Under the pieces are notes generated by a model that saw nothing but the letters and a program-made list of their open reading frames with translations, did no database searches and was not told the DNA's origin. Positions 18,113 to 27,764 of a stretch of 64,000 nucleotides of DNA are shown piece after piece. A program made the translations under genes and the position numbers. Position 1 is the stretch's first letter, and the number at the start of each line of letters is the position of its first letter. Location: NCBI RefSeq assembly GCF_000832985.1, contig NZ_CP009920.1:4954501-5018500 (forward strand), written 5' to 3'. This stretch comes from Priestia megaterium NBRC 15308 = ATCC 14581. Lineage in GTDB: Bacteria > Bacillota > Bacilli > Bacillales > Bacillaceae_H.

Positions 18113-18670
18113 TTATTTTAAGATTTGAACTTTTACTGTTTTTCTTCCCCATTTTAACGCTTCTTTTTGAGAAGGAAGAAGAACGTCAATTTTATTTCCT
18201 TTAATCGCACCGCCCGTATCAGCTGCGATTGCCGTGCCGTAACCCTCTACGTATACTTTTGAACCAAGCTTAATCACTTTTGGATCGACAGAAATCACTT
18301 TTTGATTTGGATTCTTTTTCAAGTCAATTCCAATCGCTGTTTTTCCGCTGCAGCCTTTGCAGTTCGCTGTATACGCTGTTGCTGTTACTTTAAATTCTTT
18401 CACAACGTTTGAAGACTTCGCAGGCGCTGCTTTAGCAGGCGTGCTTGATTTTGTTTGAGATACTTTTAATACTTGTTTCGGATGAATGCTGTCTGACTTT
18501 AAGTTATTCCACTGTTTCAGCTGACTAACCGATACTTTATATGTCTTTGCAATTTTGTATAGCGAATCTCCGCTTTTTACTGTATATGTATTTGTTGCAG
18601 CTGATGCACCACTTGCCACTCCGAACAGTGACATTAGAACTAAACTGAACGTAATCATTGTCTTTTTCAT
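18113..18670 (-). CDS. Secreted LysM-3D cell-wall protein (YocH-like)
   Basis: A 185-residue secreted protein. Signal peptide MKKTMITFSLVLMSLFGVASGASAA, one LysM peptidoglycan-binding domain (about residues 27-71, YTVKSGDSLYKIAKTYKVS), a short Ala/Lys/Ser linker, then a 3D domain (about 95-185) with AYTANCKGCSGKTAIG and the three Asp residues ending in ADTGGAIKGNKIDV. It resembles B. subtilis YocH, a muralytic enzyme of the WalR regulon, but has one LysM rather than two. The start at 18670 has AAAGGGGA upstream. A sigmaA promoter with a WalR-like repeat lies upstream. Confidence 0.85.
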   Translation of the reverse strand: MKKTMITFSLVLMSLFGVASGASAATNTYTVKSGDSLYKIAKTYKVSVSQLKQWNNLKSDSIHPKQVLKVSQTKSSTPAKAAPAKSSNVVKEFKVTATAYTANCKGCSGKTAIGIDLKKNPNQKVISVDPKVIKLGSKVYVEGYGTAIAADTGGAIKGNKIDVLLPSQKEALKWGRKTVKVQILK

Positions 18671-18720
18671 GTAATTGATTTCCCCTTTATCTACCAATAC
18701 ATAAAAAATAACACATGAAT

Positions 18721-18749
18721 ATTACAGTTATATTTCAGTAACATGTCAA
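18721..18749 (-). promoter_or_regulatory. Promoter of LysM-3D gene, possible WalR site
   Basis: TTGACA, exactly 17 nt, TGTAAT. The spacer holds TGTTAC-TGAAA-TATAAC, one mismatch from the WalR box TGTWAH-N5-TGTWAH. TGTAAC-TAAAC-TATCAA lies just upstream of the -35. WalR control is inference. Confidence 0.6.
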
Positions 18750-19007
18750 TAGTTTGATAGTTTAGTTACAGTAAAAATAAAGATTCTTCCTTTTAAACTA
18801 GTAAATTAATCACCTTTACTCTTCAAAAACATACATATTTAGGTATATGACGGTGCTTTTACACACATTTATAATGGATTATTTCATTTGTAACATTTCA
18901 CTGGTTCTAGAGGCTTATACTTTGTTTTATATTGGTTATTTAGAACATAGTTTATTTAAAATTAATAAATGCGTTAAAGGAGCTTAATATAAATCACTTT
19001 TTACACC
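18750..19007. other. AT-rich intergenic DNA, nothing recognised
   Basis: Part of a 550-bp gap. Apart from the LysM-3D promoter on its left and the two hairpin elements on its right, I see no coding sequence or RNA gene. Confidence 0.4.
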
Positions 19008-19061
19008 GTTGGTTGGAGAGCAAGACTTCGCTTTCCACTGGAGTCTTGCTCTTCAACCAAC
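19008..19061. repeat. Long intergenic hairpin without T-run
   Basis: GTTGGTTGGAGAGCAAGACT (19008-19027) pairs with AGTCTTGCTCTTCAACCAAC (19042-19061), one internal mismatch, with a 14-nt loop. No T-run follows on either strand. It may be a palindromic repeat, a structured RNA, or the end of a small RNA. Confidence 0.5.
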
Positions 19062-19098
19062 AACTAGAAACGCATACATATATGGCCGCCATAACAAT

Positions 19099-19158
19099 AA
19101 AAAATCCGAACGAGTTGGATTCTCTATCAAGAATCTCAATTCATCGTTCGGATTTTTC
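19099..19158. repeat. Intergenic hairpin repeat (intact copy)
   Basis: AAAAATCCGAACGA and TCGTTCGGATTTTT are perfect outer arms, and GATTCT/AGAATC form an inner stem. T-runs flank both ends, so it can act as a bidirectional terminator, here downstream of sodF. A diverged copy lies at 6370-6430. Two copies in 64 kb suggest a dispersed element. Confidence 0.7.
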
Positions 19159-19219
19159 TTCCACTAAAATACTTTTATCATAGCCTTTTTATTTGAAATT
19201 AAGATGCCTGCATTACTTG

Positions 19220-20104
19220 TTAATATGGCTGCCACTGAAGCATTTTAGCTGCCTCGAACCTTTTTTCTACATTTGGCCAGTAAACTATTTTCCACCAATT
19301 ATCAACGTACGGATCACGTTCATTTTTGTACTGCAAATAATAGGCGTGTTCCCATACGTCTAATACGAGCAGCGGAATCGTATCCCACTGCGTGAGAAGC
19401 TGATGGCGCTCAGCTTGCAGAACTTCGAGCTTTCGCGAACGCGGCGACCATACTAAGATAGCCCAGCCAACACCCTCTACTTTTTTTGCAGCTTGAGAAA
19501 AGTGCATCATAAACTTCTCATAGCTGCCAAAGTCTTTTTGAAGCTGCTGCAGCAGCTGTCGTCTCGGCCTCCCTCCTCCTTCTGGACTCATAATTTCCCA
19601 AAAGATTGTATGCAAGTAATGACCGGAGCCATGAAAAGAAGCTTCCCGTTCCCAATGTTTTATGAGGTCAAAATTGTTTGTGTTACGGGCTTGCTGAAGC
19701 ATGAGCTCTGCTTTATTTAATCCATCTACATAGCTTTGATGGTGCTTGCTGTGATGAAGACGCATAATTTCCCGGTTAATATACGGTTCAAGAGCTGAAT
19801 AGCTATAGCCAAGCGGCGGCAGCTCGTGCTGTCCTGGCGCTATCGATTCTCGCTCCCTGCCGTCGTCTCCGAGCCGCTCTTTTAAGACTTTATCAATATG
19901 CCGCACTGCATTATTGATTTCTTCTAACGTATATTCGTTGACATCTTCTTCACTTAAATATTCAAGAACGTCTTCTTGCGTGCGCGTTATATATGACGTT
20001 ATATCTACTTCTGTAATGGCTTCTTCAAATACCGGATCACATACTTGTTCAAGCCAGGTCTGAACTTCCATCAAGTATCTTTTTCTCTCATCTTGATCGG
20101 CCAT
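19220..20104 (-). CDS. sodF: Fe/Mn superoxide dismutase with N-terminal extension
   Basis: A 294-residue protein. The C-terminal 200 residues are an iron/manganese SOD domain, with metal ligands expected in HHSKHHQSYVDGLNKAE, HGSGHYLHTIFWE and DVWEHAYYLQY. The typical SOD is about 200 residues; the first 90 here are an acidic, helical extension (DITSYITRTQEDVLEYLSEE) as in B. subtilis SodF. It converts superoxide to peroxide and oxygen. Whether it uses Fe or Mn cannot be decided by eye. GTAAGGAGGG lies before the ATG. Single gene, ending at the repeat hairpin at 19099. Confidence 0.88.
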   Translation of the reverse strand: MADQDERKRYLMEVQTWLEQVCDPVFEEAITEVDITSYITRTQEDVLEYLSEEDVNEYTLEEINNAVRHIDKVLKERLGDDGRERESIAPGQHELPPLGYSYSALEPYINREIMRLHHSKHHQSYVDGLNKAELMLQQARNTNNFDLIKHWEREASFHGSGHYLHTIFWEIMSPEGGGRPRRQLLQQLQKDFGSYEKFMMHFSQAAKKVEGVGWAILVWSPRSRKLEVLQAERHQLLTQWDTIPLLVLDVWEHAYYLQYKNERDPYVDNWWKIVYWPNVEKRFEAAKMLQWQPY

Positions 20105-20199
20105 ACTTTCCCTCCTTACACCTCATCTTCACTATCATATTCAAAAGAAAAAGCAACATAACTTCCTACTTGTATCTATTGAGTTAGAAAATTCGACAT

Positions 20200-20243
20200 A
20201 AAAAAGGCAAGAGTTCCTTTAAGCTTGAACTCTTGCCTTTTTT
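20200..20243. terminator. Bidirectional terminator
   Basis: AAAAAGGCAAGAGTTC and GAACTCTTGCCTTTTT, 10-nt loop. It ends directly before the stop of the alpha/beta-hydrolase-like gene and serves it on the minus strand. Confidence 0.9.
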
Positions 20244-20244
20244 A

Positions 20245-21075
20245 TTATATTTTCTTTGCCATATTCACATAATCAATCGTTTCTTGCTTGCTAACAGCCG
20301 CGTGCTTCAGCTTTGGATTATAATAGAGCTCGACTTTTATATTATTGATTTCACAGTCATCTGGCATATCCTGCAAATCCGTTAAAAATGGCAGCAAGTG
20401 ATTGTTCATATCGTATTCAAACGCCCCGTTTTGCAAGTAATACACCTTCGGCACATAGTTAATATGGCGAAAAAACTTCACTGCGTTAATTCGCTCACCG
20501 TATAAGGCTATCACTTCATCTTCTGTCAAGTTCGGATAAGATAAATTAAACACTTGCCGAACCGGCGTTTTCAGCCACTTGGTCAAGCAAGTCTGCGGAT
20601 TGTTGACAAGCGCTTTTGCTCCTTTTACGTACCCCGCTAAAAACATCGACATAAAGCCGCCGCCTGATGATCCGTAAAACAGCACATTGGACGAATTCAC
20701 GTGCACTTTTTTCATGAACTTTTCAATTAAAACGGCAATGTCTTTTAAATAAAAACGGTCGCTTGTCCCTTGTCCCCACGCAAGCGAAACCTTTCCTAAG
20801 TAAAGCGTAGGATCGTTATAATAAATAATGGAATCTTGGAATTCATTCATCCACGAATGGCGCTGAAAATAAGGAGGACCTGCCGGCATTTCCTGACTTG
20901 CCCCTCCTCCTGAGCCAAACACAAGCAAATGAGAAGACTCTCTTTTCAGCCTTATTAAAAACTCAAACAGCACTCCGTTCCACTCGACCGCGACTAAAAC
21001 GGGCCTATTAAACGGCAGCTGAAGTTCATCTAGCTTTTCATACGTACTAGTTATTTTTTCATATTGATCAAGCAA
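20245..21075 (-). CDS. Alpha/beta-hydrolase-like protein
   Basis: A 276-residue soluble protein with a nucleophile-elbow motif YGSSGGGFMSMFLAG near residue 140 and a possible oxyanion loop VFGSGGGASQE near residue 53. A late His in KLKHAAVSKQE may complete a Ser-His pair. The layout recalls Asp2-like or glycan-esterase-like alpha/beta hydrolases found near glycosyltransferases in Bacillus, but no such neighbour is present. The annotated start is TTG with only a weak GCAGGG site, so the N-terminus is uncertain. Monocistronic. Substrate unknown. Confidence 0.65.
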   Translation of the reverse strand: MLDQYEKITSTYEKLDELQLPFNRPVLVAVEWNGVLFEFLIRLKRESSHLLVFGSGGGASQEMPAGPPYFQRHSWMNEFQDSIIYYNDPTLYLGKVSLAWGQGTSDRFYLKDIAVLIEKFMKKVHVNSSNVLFYGSSGGGFMSMFLAGYVKGAKALVNNPQTCLTKWLKTPVRQVFNLSYPNLTEDEVIALYGERINAVKFFRHINYVPKVYYLQNGAFEYDMNNHLLPFLTDLQDMPDDCEINNIKVELYYNPKLKHAAVSKQETIDYVNMAKKI

Positions 21076-21306
21076 CAGCCCTGCAACTCACTTTCCTTAA
21101 AATGATCTGTCGTATGCGTCTGACATTGATCATGGCTCTATAAAAAAAGAACCTGTTACAGTGTATGAAAATCAGTGGACAAATGATTGTACATCTCATC
21201 AAAAAGAGGCCCTTACCACATTTCCGCCTAGGCTTCTGTCACGAAATACAACGCTTCACATACGATACAGCATCATAAAAAATTCAAGGATCGGAGCTGA
21301 AGACTG

Positions 21307-21972
21307 TTGTCAACGTCTTATATGGATTACAATAATCCAAACGTGCAATACTTTTCTGATGTGAATAAAAACAGACTTAACACGCGAAACGATCAAAATT
21401 ACATTAACCGATTAGGTCGGGATGTGCTCAACACATTAGGAAATGTGTCGTTACTCGATATTTATTTAAGCAAAAGCCGCGTGGTCGAACCGCACTATCA
21501 TCAAAATGCCGCTGAGCTTGTTTACTGTATTTCAGGCTCAGCCGTCGTTTCATTAATCAATCCATTTAACAACGAAGTCACAAATATTCCGATTACTCCC
21601 GGTCAAGTAGCCAATATCCCTCAAGGCTGGTGGCACTGGGAGATTGCGTCTGAAGACAATACGCATTTACTTGCCATTTTTGACGCCCCTTACCCGGAAT
21701 ACATTTTTGGATCGGACATTTTAAATAAGACGCCTATTGAAGTCCTTGCTCACACGTATTGCTTAGACCCGGAGCAGCTAAAGAAAACGCTGGCTCCGTT
21801 AAAAAATCAAACCATCGTGATTGGACCAACGGACGAATGCGGAGAAAAAGAACAATATAAAAAGGAAAAACAAGCTGGCCCAGCCTACTATCACACGGCT
21901 CCTTATACGTATCCTTCGCCTCAGAATCCCTACTATCACCCTCAAAGCCCCTATCACTATCGGTACTGGTAG
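21307..21972 (+). CDS. Cupin protein with Tyr/Pro/His-rich tail
   Basis: A 221-residue single-domain cupin. The metal-binding motif 1 reads EPHYHQNAAELVYCISG (about residues 61-78) and motif 2 is PQGWWHWEI (about 100-108), keeping the His/Glu ligands. The C-terminal 40 residues are low complexity (TAPYTYPSPQNPYYHPQSPY), like spore-coat proteins. A coat-associated or oxalate-decarboxylase-related role is possible but not shown. Start: TTG at 21307 with GGAG 10 nt upstream; an ATG at 21322 is the alternative. The gene stands alone between divergent and convergent neighbours. Confidence 0.75.
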   Translation: MSTSYMDYNNPNVQYFSDVNKNRLNTRNDQNYINRLGRDVLNTLGNVSLLDIYLSKSRVVEPHYHQNAAELVYCISGSAVVSLINPFNNEVTNIPITPGQVANIPQGWWHWEIASEDNTHLLAIFDAPYPEYIFGSDILNKTPIEVLAHTYCLDPEQLKKTLAPLKNQTIVIGPTDECGEKEQYKKEKQAGPAYYHTAPYTYPSPQNPYYHPQSPYHYRYW

Positions 21973-21977
21973 AAACA

Positions 21978-22008
21978 AAAAAACCCCGCTGCCAATGCAA
22001 CGGGGTTT
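21978..22008. terminator. Terminator after cupin gene
   Basis: AAACCCCG and CGGGGTTT with a 12-nt loop. A-rich on the left and TTTCTT on the right; it probably serves both convergent genes. Confidence 0.75.
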
Positions 22009-22026
22009 CTTAACGAATACATAACA

Positions 22027-22260
22027 TTATTGTTCTTCTATATACGTGCTATGAAAGGCTGCTTCAATATATGCAACTTGGAAATGATAATGTCCAATTA
22101 AATATTTCACAATGTCCACCTGGTCGATTTTGCCGGGCTTATCGACCATCGCTTCTTTTACCATTTCTTCGAATGTACCTTGATCAAACTGTTCTTCATG
22201 GACAACAATTGTCTCAGAGTACATTTCGTCTTGTCCTTCTGAAATGCGATAGTAATACAA
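22027..22260 (-). CDS. Hypothetical 77-aa protein
   Basis: A 77-residue acidic protein (YYYRISEGQDEMYSETIVVHEEQFDQGTF is split over the N-terminal half). I place the start at the TTG 22260 because GAGGTG lies 6 nt upstream; the longer frame begins with a GTG that is part of that site. No membrane helix or known motif. The family is not recognised. Monocistronic between two terminator-bounded neighbours. Confidence 0.6.
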   Translation of the reverse strand: MYYYRISEGQDEMYSETIVVHEEQFDQGTFEEMVKEAMVDKPGKIDQVDIVKYLIGHYHFQVAYIEAAFHSTYIEEQ

Positions 22261-22324
22261 TTTTTTCACCTCGATTTGTCTTAAGTGTATGTATACCCTT
22301 AACTACTCATTTTGAAACATTTTT

Positions 22325-22909
22325 TCAACGTTCTTTTTCCGCTTTACGATAGGCTGCGGCTTTTGCTTTTACAAGCAGCCTTGTAACCCAGTACGCCACT
22401 AACGTTATTCCTATATCAATAAGAAAAATATAAAACAAACTCATTCCTTTTTCTGAATCAATAAATTTAAAATGGTGTTCAAGAGGCGCCAGCCCAAATG
22501 AAAAAACAGCGCTCAGCAGAATCGTATACAGATAAAAATTCTTTTGCCGATTCGTACAATATTGATAAAGCAGCAGAAAGCCTACTGGCAAAATAGAAGC
22601 GGTAATATTCGTTGCGTTGGGAAGCAGCGGCGTTAAGAAAAACGTGTGCCTTAAATGACCGCTTCTCCCAAGTGCAATATCAATATATGCCCAGAGCATA
22701 TGCACTGTGTAACCGAAGAAAAACACCTCAAAGATCCTCGTCCAATCTACGGTAAAATACAACAACACAAGAGGAAGAACGAGCGAAGCAAGTACCACCC
22801 AAAACTGCCAGTTTCCGAAATCTGAATACTGATGCCAATACGACGATAATAACTCCTGCAGCTTATCGCTTTGTTCATGTATGTTTCCCCAGTATCGTTC
22901 ATAACTCAC
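22325..22909 (-). CDS. CBO0543-like integral membrane protein
   Basis: A 194-residue protein with five hydrophobic helices, the first near residue 36 (FWVVLASLVLPLVLLYF) and the last near 165. The N-terminal 30 residues are polar and the C-terminus is basic (KAKAAAYRKAEKER), suggesting cytoplasmic ends. The pattern WTRIFEVFFFGYTVHMLWAYID resembles the CBO0543 family of small Bacillus membrane proteins, whose function is unknown. GTG start with GGAGG 8 nt upstream. Confidence 0.7.
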   Translation of the reverse strand: MSYERYWGNIHEQSDKLQELLSSYWHQYSDFGNWQFWVVLASLVLPLVLLYFTVDWTRIFEVFFFGYTVHMLWAYIDIALGRSGHLRHTFFLTPLLPNATNITASILPVGFLLLYQYCTNRQKNFYLYTILLSAVFSFGLAPLEHHFKFIDSEKGMSLFYIFLIDIGITLVAYWVTRLLVKAKAAAYRKAEKER

Positions 22910-22993
22910 TGAAGTAACCTCCTATATAGAGTCTCTGCTTATGTATGTACGAATAAGCTCCATTTTATACAGAGAAACATGGAAAGCAGCCAT

Positions 22994-23701
22994 TTATTGC
23001 TTGCCATCACCCAAATAGGTCACCGGGAGTTCCTGCTCAATGACTTTACTTGCTTTTCGATTAACAGCATACGCTTTTGCTGTTGGTCTTGAACTAACTG
23101 ATACCGATAGCTTTTCATCTTTAAAATGCAGCGCGACTCCATCATCTACAGCATAGCCTTCTTTCATTTCTCCGCTTGCCATTAACTCATGATACGACGG
23201 TCTTCGATTGCTTTCTCCGTCGTAATGAGGACAGTTGCTGCCGGTTAAAAAACCTAAACAGTCGATTTTAGACAGGTTGTTGTTCATTGAATCAGTGACG
23301 CCTTCTTCAAACCAGCAAATCGAACCTGCGCTTATTCCTGCTAAGATTATTCCTTTTTTATAAGCTTCTTTTAGAATTGTATCAAGTCCCCACTCTTTCC
23401 ATAAAGAAAGCATATTCCTTGTATTACCGCCGCCCACATACAAAATGTCGTGCTGCATCACATATGCTTCTAAATTCATAAAATTTTGAGAAAACAGCGA
23501 TAAATGAGACGGTGTGCATATCAACTTCTCAAACGCTTCATAAAACCTTTTTATATAATTATCCGCATCTCCGCTTGCTGTAGGGATAAAGCAGATTTTC
23601 GGCACATCTGTATGAGCTTGTGGAAGTATGTATTGATCCAGCAGCAGATTATCCGGCTCCATCGAAAAACCTCCGCCGCCCATGGCTATAATTTGTCTCA
23701 T
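22994..23701 (-). CDS. Peptidase E-like (S51 family) protein
   Basis: A 235-residue cytoplasmic protein of the class I glutamine-amidotransferase-like fold. GGGNTRNML is the loop before the nucleophile, which is Ser in LAGISAGSICWFEEG (GISAGS). The catalytic His is probably in NCPHYDGE. It resembles B. subtilis YgaJ, an alpha-aspartyl dipeptidase homologue. Peptidase E enzymes cut Asp-X dipeptides. The start at 23701 has AAAGGA 9 nt upstream; two earlier in-frame codons overlap that site. Single gene. Confidence 0.85.
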   Translation of the reverse strand: MRQIIAMGGGGFSMEPDNLLLDQYILPQAHTDVPKICFIPTASGDADNYIKRFYEAFEKLICTPSHLSLFSQNFMNLEAYVMQHDILYVGGGNTRNMLSLWKEWGLDTILKEAYKKGIILAGISAGSICWFEEGVTDSMNNNLSKIDCLGFLTGSNCPHYDGESNRRPSYHELMASGEMKEGYAVDDGVALHFKDEKLSVSVSSRPTAKAYAVNRKASKVIEQELPVTYLGDGKQ

Positions 23702-23807
23702 TTCAATCATTCCTTTCAAAAAAGTGATATAGAAAATGTAAAATCATACTATTTCTCATAGATGACTTTCCGTATAATGGAAGAGTGAAAAAGGTGGTGC
23801 AAAGCTT

Positions 23808-24311
23808 TTGAAAATAGTACGAACACTTTTACTAATACTAGGCATTTTTATTATTTTGTTTTGTATTTTTGGCTATATCGATTATAACGGTCAAAAAATG
23901 GAACTAGGAGCCAAACAAGAAAAACACATTCCTTCCTCCATTAACACTGACGGAGGTACCATTACGCTATCTGCTGTAAGCGAAAAGTACGATAAAACGC
24001 AGTTTGGCTTTTTTGTTATCCAAAACAATTCGACGCATACCTTAACAATTCCTTATGAAAATACGGCGGATCACTTAAAAGACGGAAAGTGGTACGAAGT
24101 TGTGCTAAACGGATTAGAGTTCCCTGATAAAACCATCACGCTGAAGCCAGGGAAATCATTCAAACTAGATATCGCAACTCCTAACTACAAGATAGGAAAA
24201 TACCGTTTTGTGCAGCACTTTAGAGATGAAAACGGAAAAGAGCATGTGTTAGCGGCTCCTTTTGAAATCGTTTGGCCGAGTCTTAAGAACGTTCTCGGGC
24301 AGTTTGATTAA
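23808..24311 (+). CDS. Membrane-anchored Ig-like domain protein
   Basis: A 167-residue protein with an N-terminal hydrophobic anchor (about residues 5-25, LLLILGIFIILFCIFGYI) and an extracytoplasmic beta-rich domain of about 130 residues. The repeated strand pattern ITLSAVSEKYDKTQFGFF and ITLKPGKSFKLDI resembles the bacterial Ig-like domain common in Bacillus surface proteins. TTG start with AAAGGTGG about 10 nt upstream. Monocistronic, with its own terminator. Function unknown. Confidence 0.7.
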   Translation: MKIVRTLLLILGIFIILFCIFGYIDYNGQKMELGAKQEKHIPSSINTDGGTITLSAVSEKYDKTQFGFFVIQNNSTHTLTIPYENTADHLKDGKWYEVVLNGLEFPDKTITLKPGKSFKLDIATPNYKIGKYRFVQHFRDENGKEHVLAAPFEIVWPSLKNVLGQFD

Positions 24312-24316
24312 AGGTA

Positions 24317-24352
24317 AAAAAGCACTTACCCGCTATGAGGTAAGTGCTTTTT
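24317..24352. terminator. Bidirectional terminator
   Basis: AAAAAAGCACTTACC and GGTAAGTGCTTTTT between the convergent Ig-like gene and ileS. The ileS stop codon begins 2 nt past it. Confidence 0.9.
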
Positions 24353-24353
24353 A

Positions 24354-27300
24354 TCAGCTCTGATTTAAAACGCGAAGCACAACTTGCTTTGTTCCGACTT
24401 TTACCGTCTCTCCGTTTTTAATAGTTTCTTTCACACTGAGACTGTGCAGCAAAAGATTTTCTTGAAGCAGCGTTTCAAACTTCGCCACGGCTTTCTGTAC
24501 TTCTTCGTCTCCGCTAAGCTCTAAATTAATACGTGAATTCACGGGTAAATCCAGCTTTTTACGATAATCTTGAACCGCTCGAATTACTTCACGAGCGACT
24601 CCTTCCTGCACGAGTTCTTCCGTTAACGCCGTATCCAACACCGCAGTATACATGCCGTTTGATGCCACTGCAAAACCTTCTTTTGGCACTTTTTCAACAA
24701 GTACGTCTTCCGTTTCAAGCGTTAGGTTCTCTCCTGAAGCAAGCGTAACACTTAGCTTGCCTTGTTCAACAAACTCTTTCCCTTTCTCTTCTGAAAGGTT
24801 TTTCAGCGCTTGGTTGACCTCATTCACCTGTTTTCCAAACTTTGGTCCAGCCTGTTTAAAATCCAGTTTTAATACGTATGAAACCAGTTTGTCGTCGTCT
24901 TGCTCCACGTTAAAGTTCTTTACATTAAGCTCATCTTTGATGACATCACGATATGCTTTCCACTCTACATCTTCTTCCGTTACCACAAGTGAAAGACTCT
25001 GCAAAGGCTGCTTTACTTTTAACGAATGCGTATTTCGGATGCTTCGGCCTAGTTCCACTACTTGAAGCACCGCTGCCATTTCTTTTTCCAGCTTTTCGTT
25101 CACTTTCGTTTGATCACATGCAGGATAGTCTGCTAAATGAACGCTTTTCCCTGTCAGATTTTCATGAACATCATCCGCAACAAACGGGGTAAACGGTGCT
25201 AATAGTTGACTTAATGTCACTAGTACTTCATGAAGCGTATCGTAAGCTGCTGCTTTTTCGCCGTCCATTCCTTCTGACCAAAAACGATCGCGGGAACGTC
25301 GCACATACCAGTTGCTTAGCTCTTCAATGAATACAGCGATTTCACGAGCCGCGCTTGTAAATCCGTAATCTTCAAGATGTACTGTTGCGCGCTTGACCGT
25401 GCTGTGCAAACGTGAAAGAATCCATTCATCCAATTTTGTTTTTTTTAATTCATACGTTTGCTCCGGATCATAGCCGTCAAGCTTAGCGTACAGCACGTAA
25501 AAGCCGTACACGTTCACAAGTGTATCAATGACTTTTGACTTCGCTTCTTGCACGACACGCTCTGAAAATTTCTTCGGATTCCAAGGTGCACTGTCTGCTA
25601 AAAGCGCCCATCTAAGCGCATCCGCACCAAATGTATGAATAAGATCAACAGGGTCTAGCGCATTTCCTTTACTTTTAGACATCTTTTGACCGTTTTCATC
25701 TAAGACGTGGCCAAGAGACAAAACGCGCTTATACGGTGCTTTTCCTGTAAAGAGCGTTGAAACTGCCATCAAGCTGTAAAACCAGCCGCGCGTTTGATCA
25801 ATTCCTTCTGCGATAACGTCTGCTGGAAACTGCTTTTGAAACAGTTCGCTGTTTTCAAACGGATAGTGATACTGTGCAAACGGCATCGACCCGCTGTCAA
25901 ACCAAACGTCAATCACTTCCGGCGTCCGCTTCATTTCTCCGCTGCAGACCGGACACGTTAGCTGCACGTCATCTACATACGGCTTATGAAGTTCAATGCT
26001 GTCATCAACGTAATGAGACGCATGTTTCTGAAGCTCTTTGATGCTTTTCGGCGCTACTTGATGCTGACACCCTTCGCATTCCCATACGTTCAGCGGCGTT
26101 CCCCAGTAGCGCTTTCTGCTGATGTTCCAGTCCACCATATTTTCCAAAAATTTGCCAAAGCGACCGTGCTTGATATGATCCGGGTACCACTTCACGCTTT
26201 CATTATTTTTCAAAAATTGTTCTTTTAACGCCGTCGTTTGGATAAACCAGCTTTCATTTGCGTAATAAAGAAGCGGCGAGTCACATCTCCAGCAAAACGG
26301 ATAGCTGTGCTCATGCTTTTCTTTATGATACAGCACGTCTTGATTCGCTAAATAACGTACGATATCAACGTCGCAGTCTTTCACGAAACGTCCTTGAAAC
26401 GGCGGCACTTCAGATGTGTACTGGCCTTTTTCATCCACAACATTCACAAATGAAAAGCCGTTTTCTTTTACAACTCTGTAATCATCTTCCCCGTAAGCAG
26501 GTGCTAAATGAACAACGCCCGTTCCGCTTTGGTCCGTTACATAATCAGCCGTTACCACTTCATGCCCTTTTTCCACTTTCACAAAATTAAACGGCGGCTC
26601 ATACGACATTCCTTTTAACTCATTTCCTTTATGATGAGATAAAACGCTATATTCTCCTTTTAACACTTTGTCTGCGAGCGCTTCTGCCACTATATACACG
26701 CTGTCGCCTTGCTCGGCGCGAACGTAGCTCATCTCTTCATGCACCGCAAGCGCCACGTTTGATGGAAGCGTCCAAGGCGTTGTCGTCCAGCCCAAAAAAT
26801 ACTCATTATCGCGGTTTTTCACTTTAAATTTGACCGTTACCGTTAAATCTTTTACATCTTTATACCCTTGCGCCACTTCATGCGAACTCAGCGACGTTTG
26901 ACAGCTCGGGCAGTAAGGTGATACGCGGTGGCCTTTATAAAGAAGTCCTTTATCATGAATCGTGCCAAGCACGTTCCATACACTTTCAATGTATGAATTC
27001 TCCAAGGTGATGTAAGGGTCTTCCATATCAACCCAATAGCCAAGCTGCTCTGTGAACGTGCGCCACTGCTTTTCATACACAAACACACTTTCCTTACACT
27101 TGTTGATAAAAGCTTCTACCCCGTATTTTTCAATATCATGCTTTCCTGAAATTCCGAGCTGCTTTTCAACACCGAGCTCAACCGGAAGTCCGTGCGTATC
27201 CCAGCCTGCTTTTCTGATTACTTGATGCCCTGTCATCGTCTTATAACGAGCCACCACGTCTTTAATCGTCCGGCCTAGCGCGTGCCCAACGTGAGGCAAA

Positions 27301-27452
27301 CCATTTGCTGTTGGAGGCCCTTCATAAAATACAAACGAAGGATACCCTTCTCGATTTTGAACCGACTGCTGAAACACATTTCCTTTTTGCCACTGCTGCT
27401 GGATACGCTGTTCGCGCTCTTGCGAAGACTCCCTTACATTCACTTCTTTCAT
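24354..27452 (-). CDS. ileS: Isoleucyl-tRNA synthetase, long (type 2-like) form
   Basis: A 1032-residue class I synthetase that charges tRNA-Ile. The HIGH motif is HVGH ([10 protein letters not shown]), the KMSKS motif is KMSKSKGN near residue 605, the CP1 editing domain includes [14 protein letters not shown], and zinc-type Cys pairs (CPSC, CPVC, CEGC) are present. B. subtilis IleS is about 920 residues; the longer length resembles the second, mupirocin-tolerant IleS2 of B. cereus-group species. That type assignment is inference. Expression is controlled by the T-box leader at 27490-27757. AAAAGGAG lies before the ATG. A second, housekeeping ileS may exist elsewhere. Confidence 0.93.
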
Positions 27453-27489
27453 GTGATACCACTCCTTTTAAAGTTAAAAGCACACAAAG

Positions 27490-27757
27490 AAACCCGTCCC
27501 TATGACTAGGGACGGGTTTTAACCGCGGTACCACCCTGGCTTCTATTGATCCGTTCATCAATAGCACTCAGCAACGTACAATCATACGCGTTCTTTTTAA
27601 CGGTAGACTACCGTTCAAACTTACTTACAGTTCAGTTTGACTTCTCAGAGAGGATATTCCCCTGCAGCTTGAACACCGGCTTTCAGCTATCACCAGCTCT
27701 CTGTGGAACAAACTTGCAGGGTACTGATTCTCTTCAACGAATTTGTGTGCTTTTATT
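27490..27757 (-). promoter_or_regulatory. T-box leader, isoleucine specifier
   Basis: The universal T-box sequence AGGGTGGTACCGCGG lies at 27523-27537 (minus strand). It is followed by the terminator stem AAACCCGTCCC/GGGACGGGTTT (27490-27519) with T's. Upstream, stem I carries AGTACC and a GGTGATAGCTG-type apical region; the specifier loop reads GAATATCC, giving the AUC isoleucine codon. Uncharged tRNA-Ile should stabilise the antiterminator and turn on ileS. The 5' end is placed from the promoter. Confidence 0.95.
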
Positions 27758-27764
27758 AGTAGCT

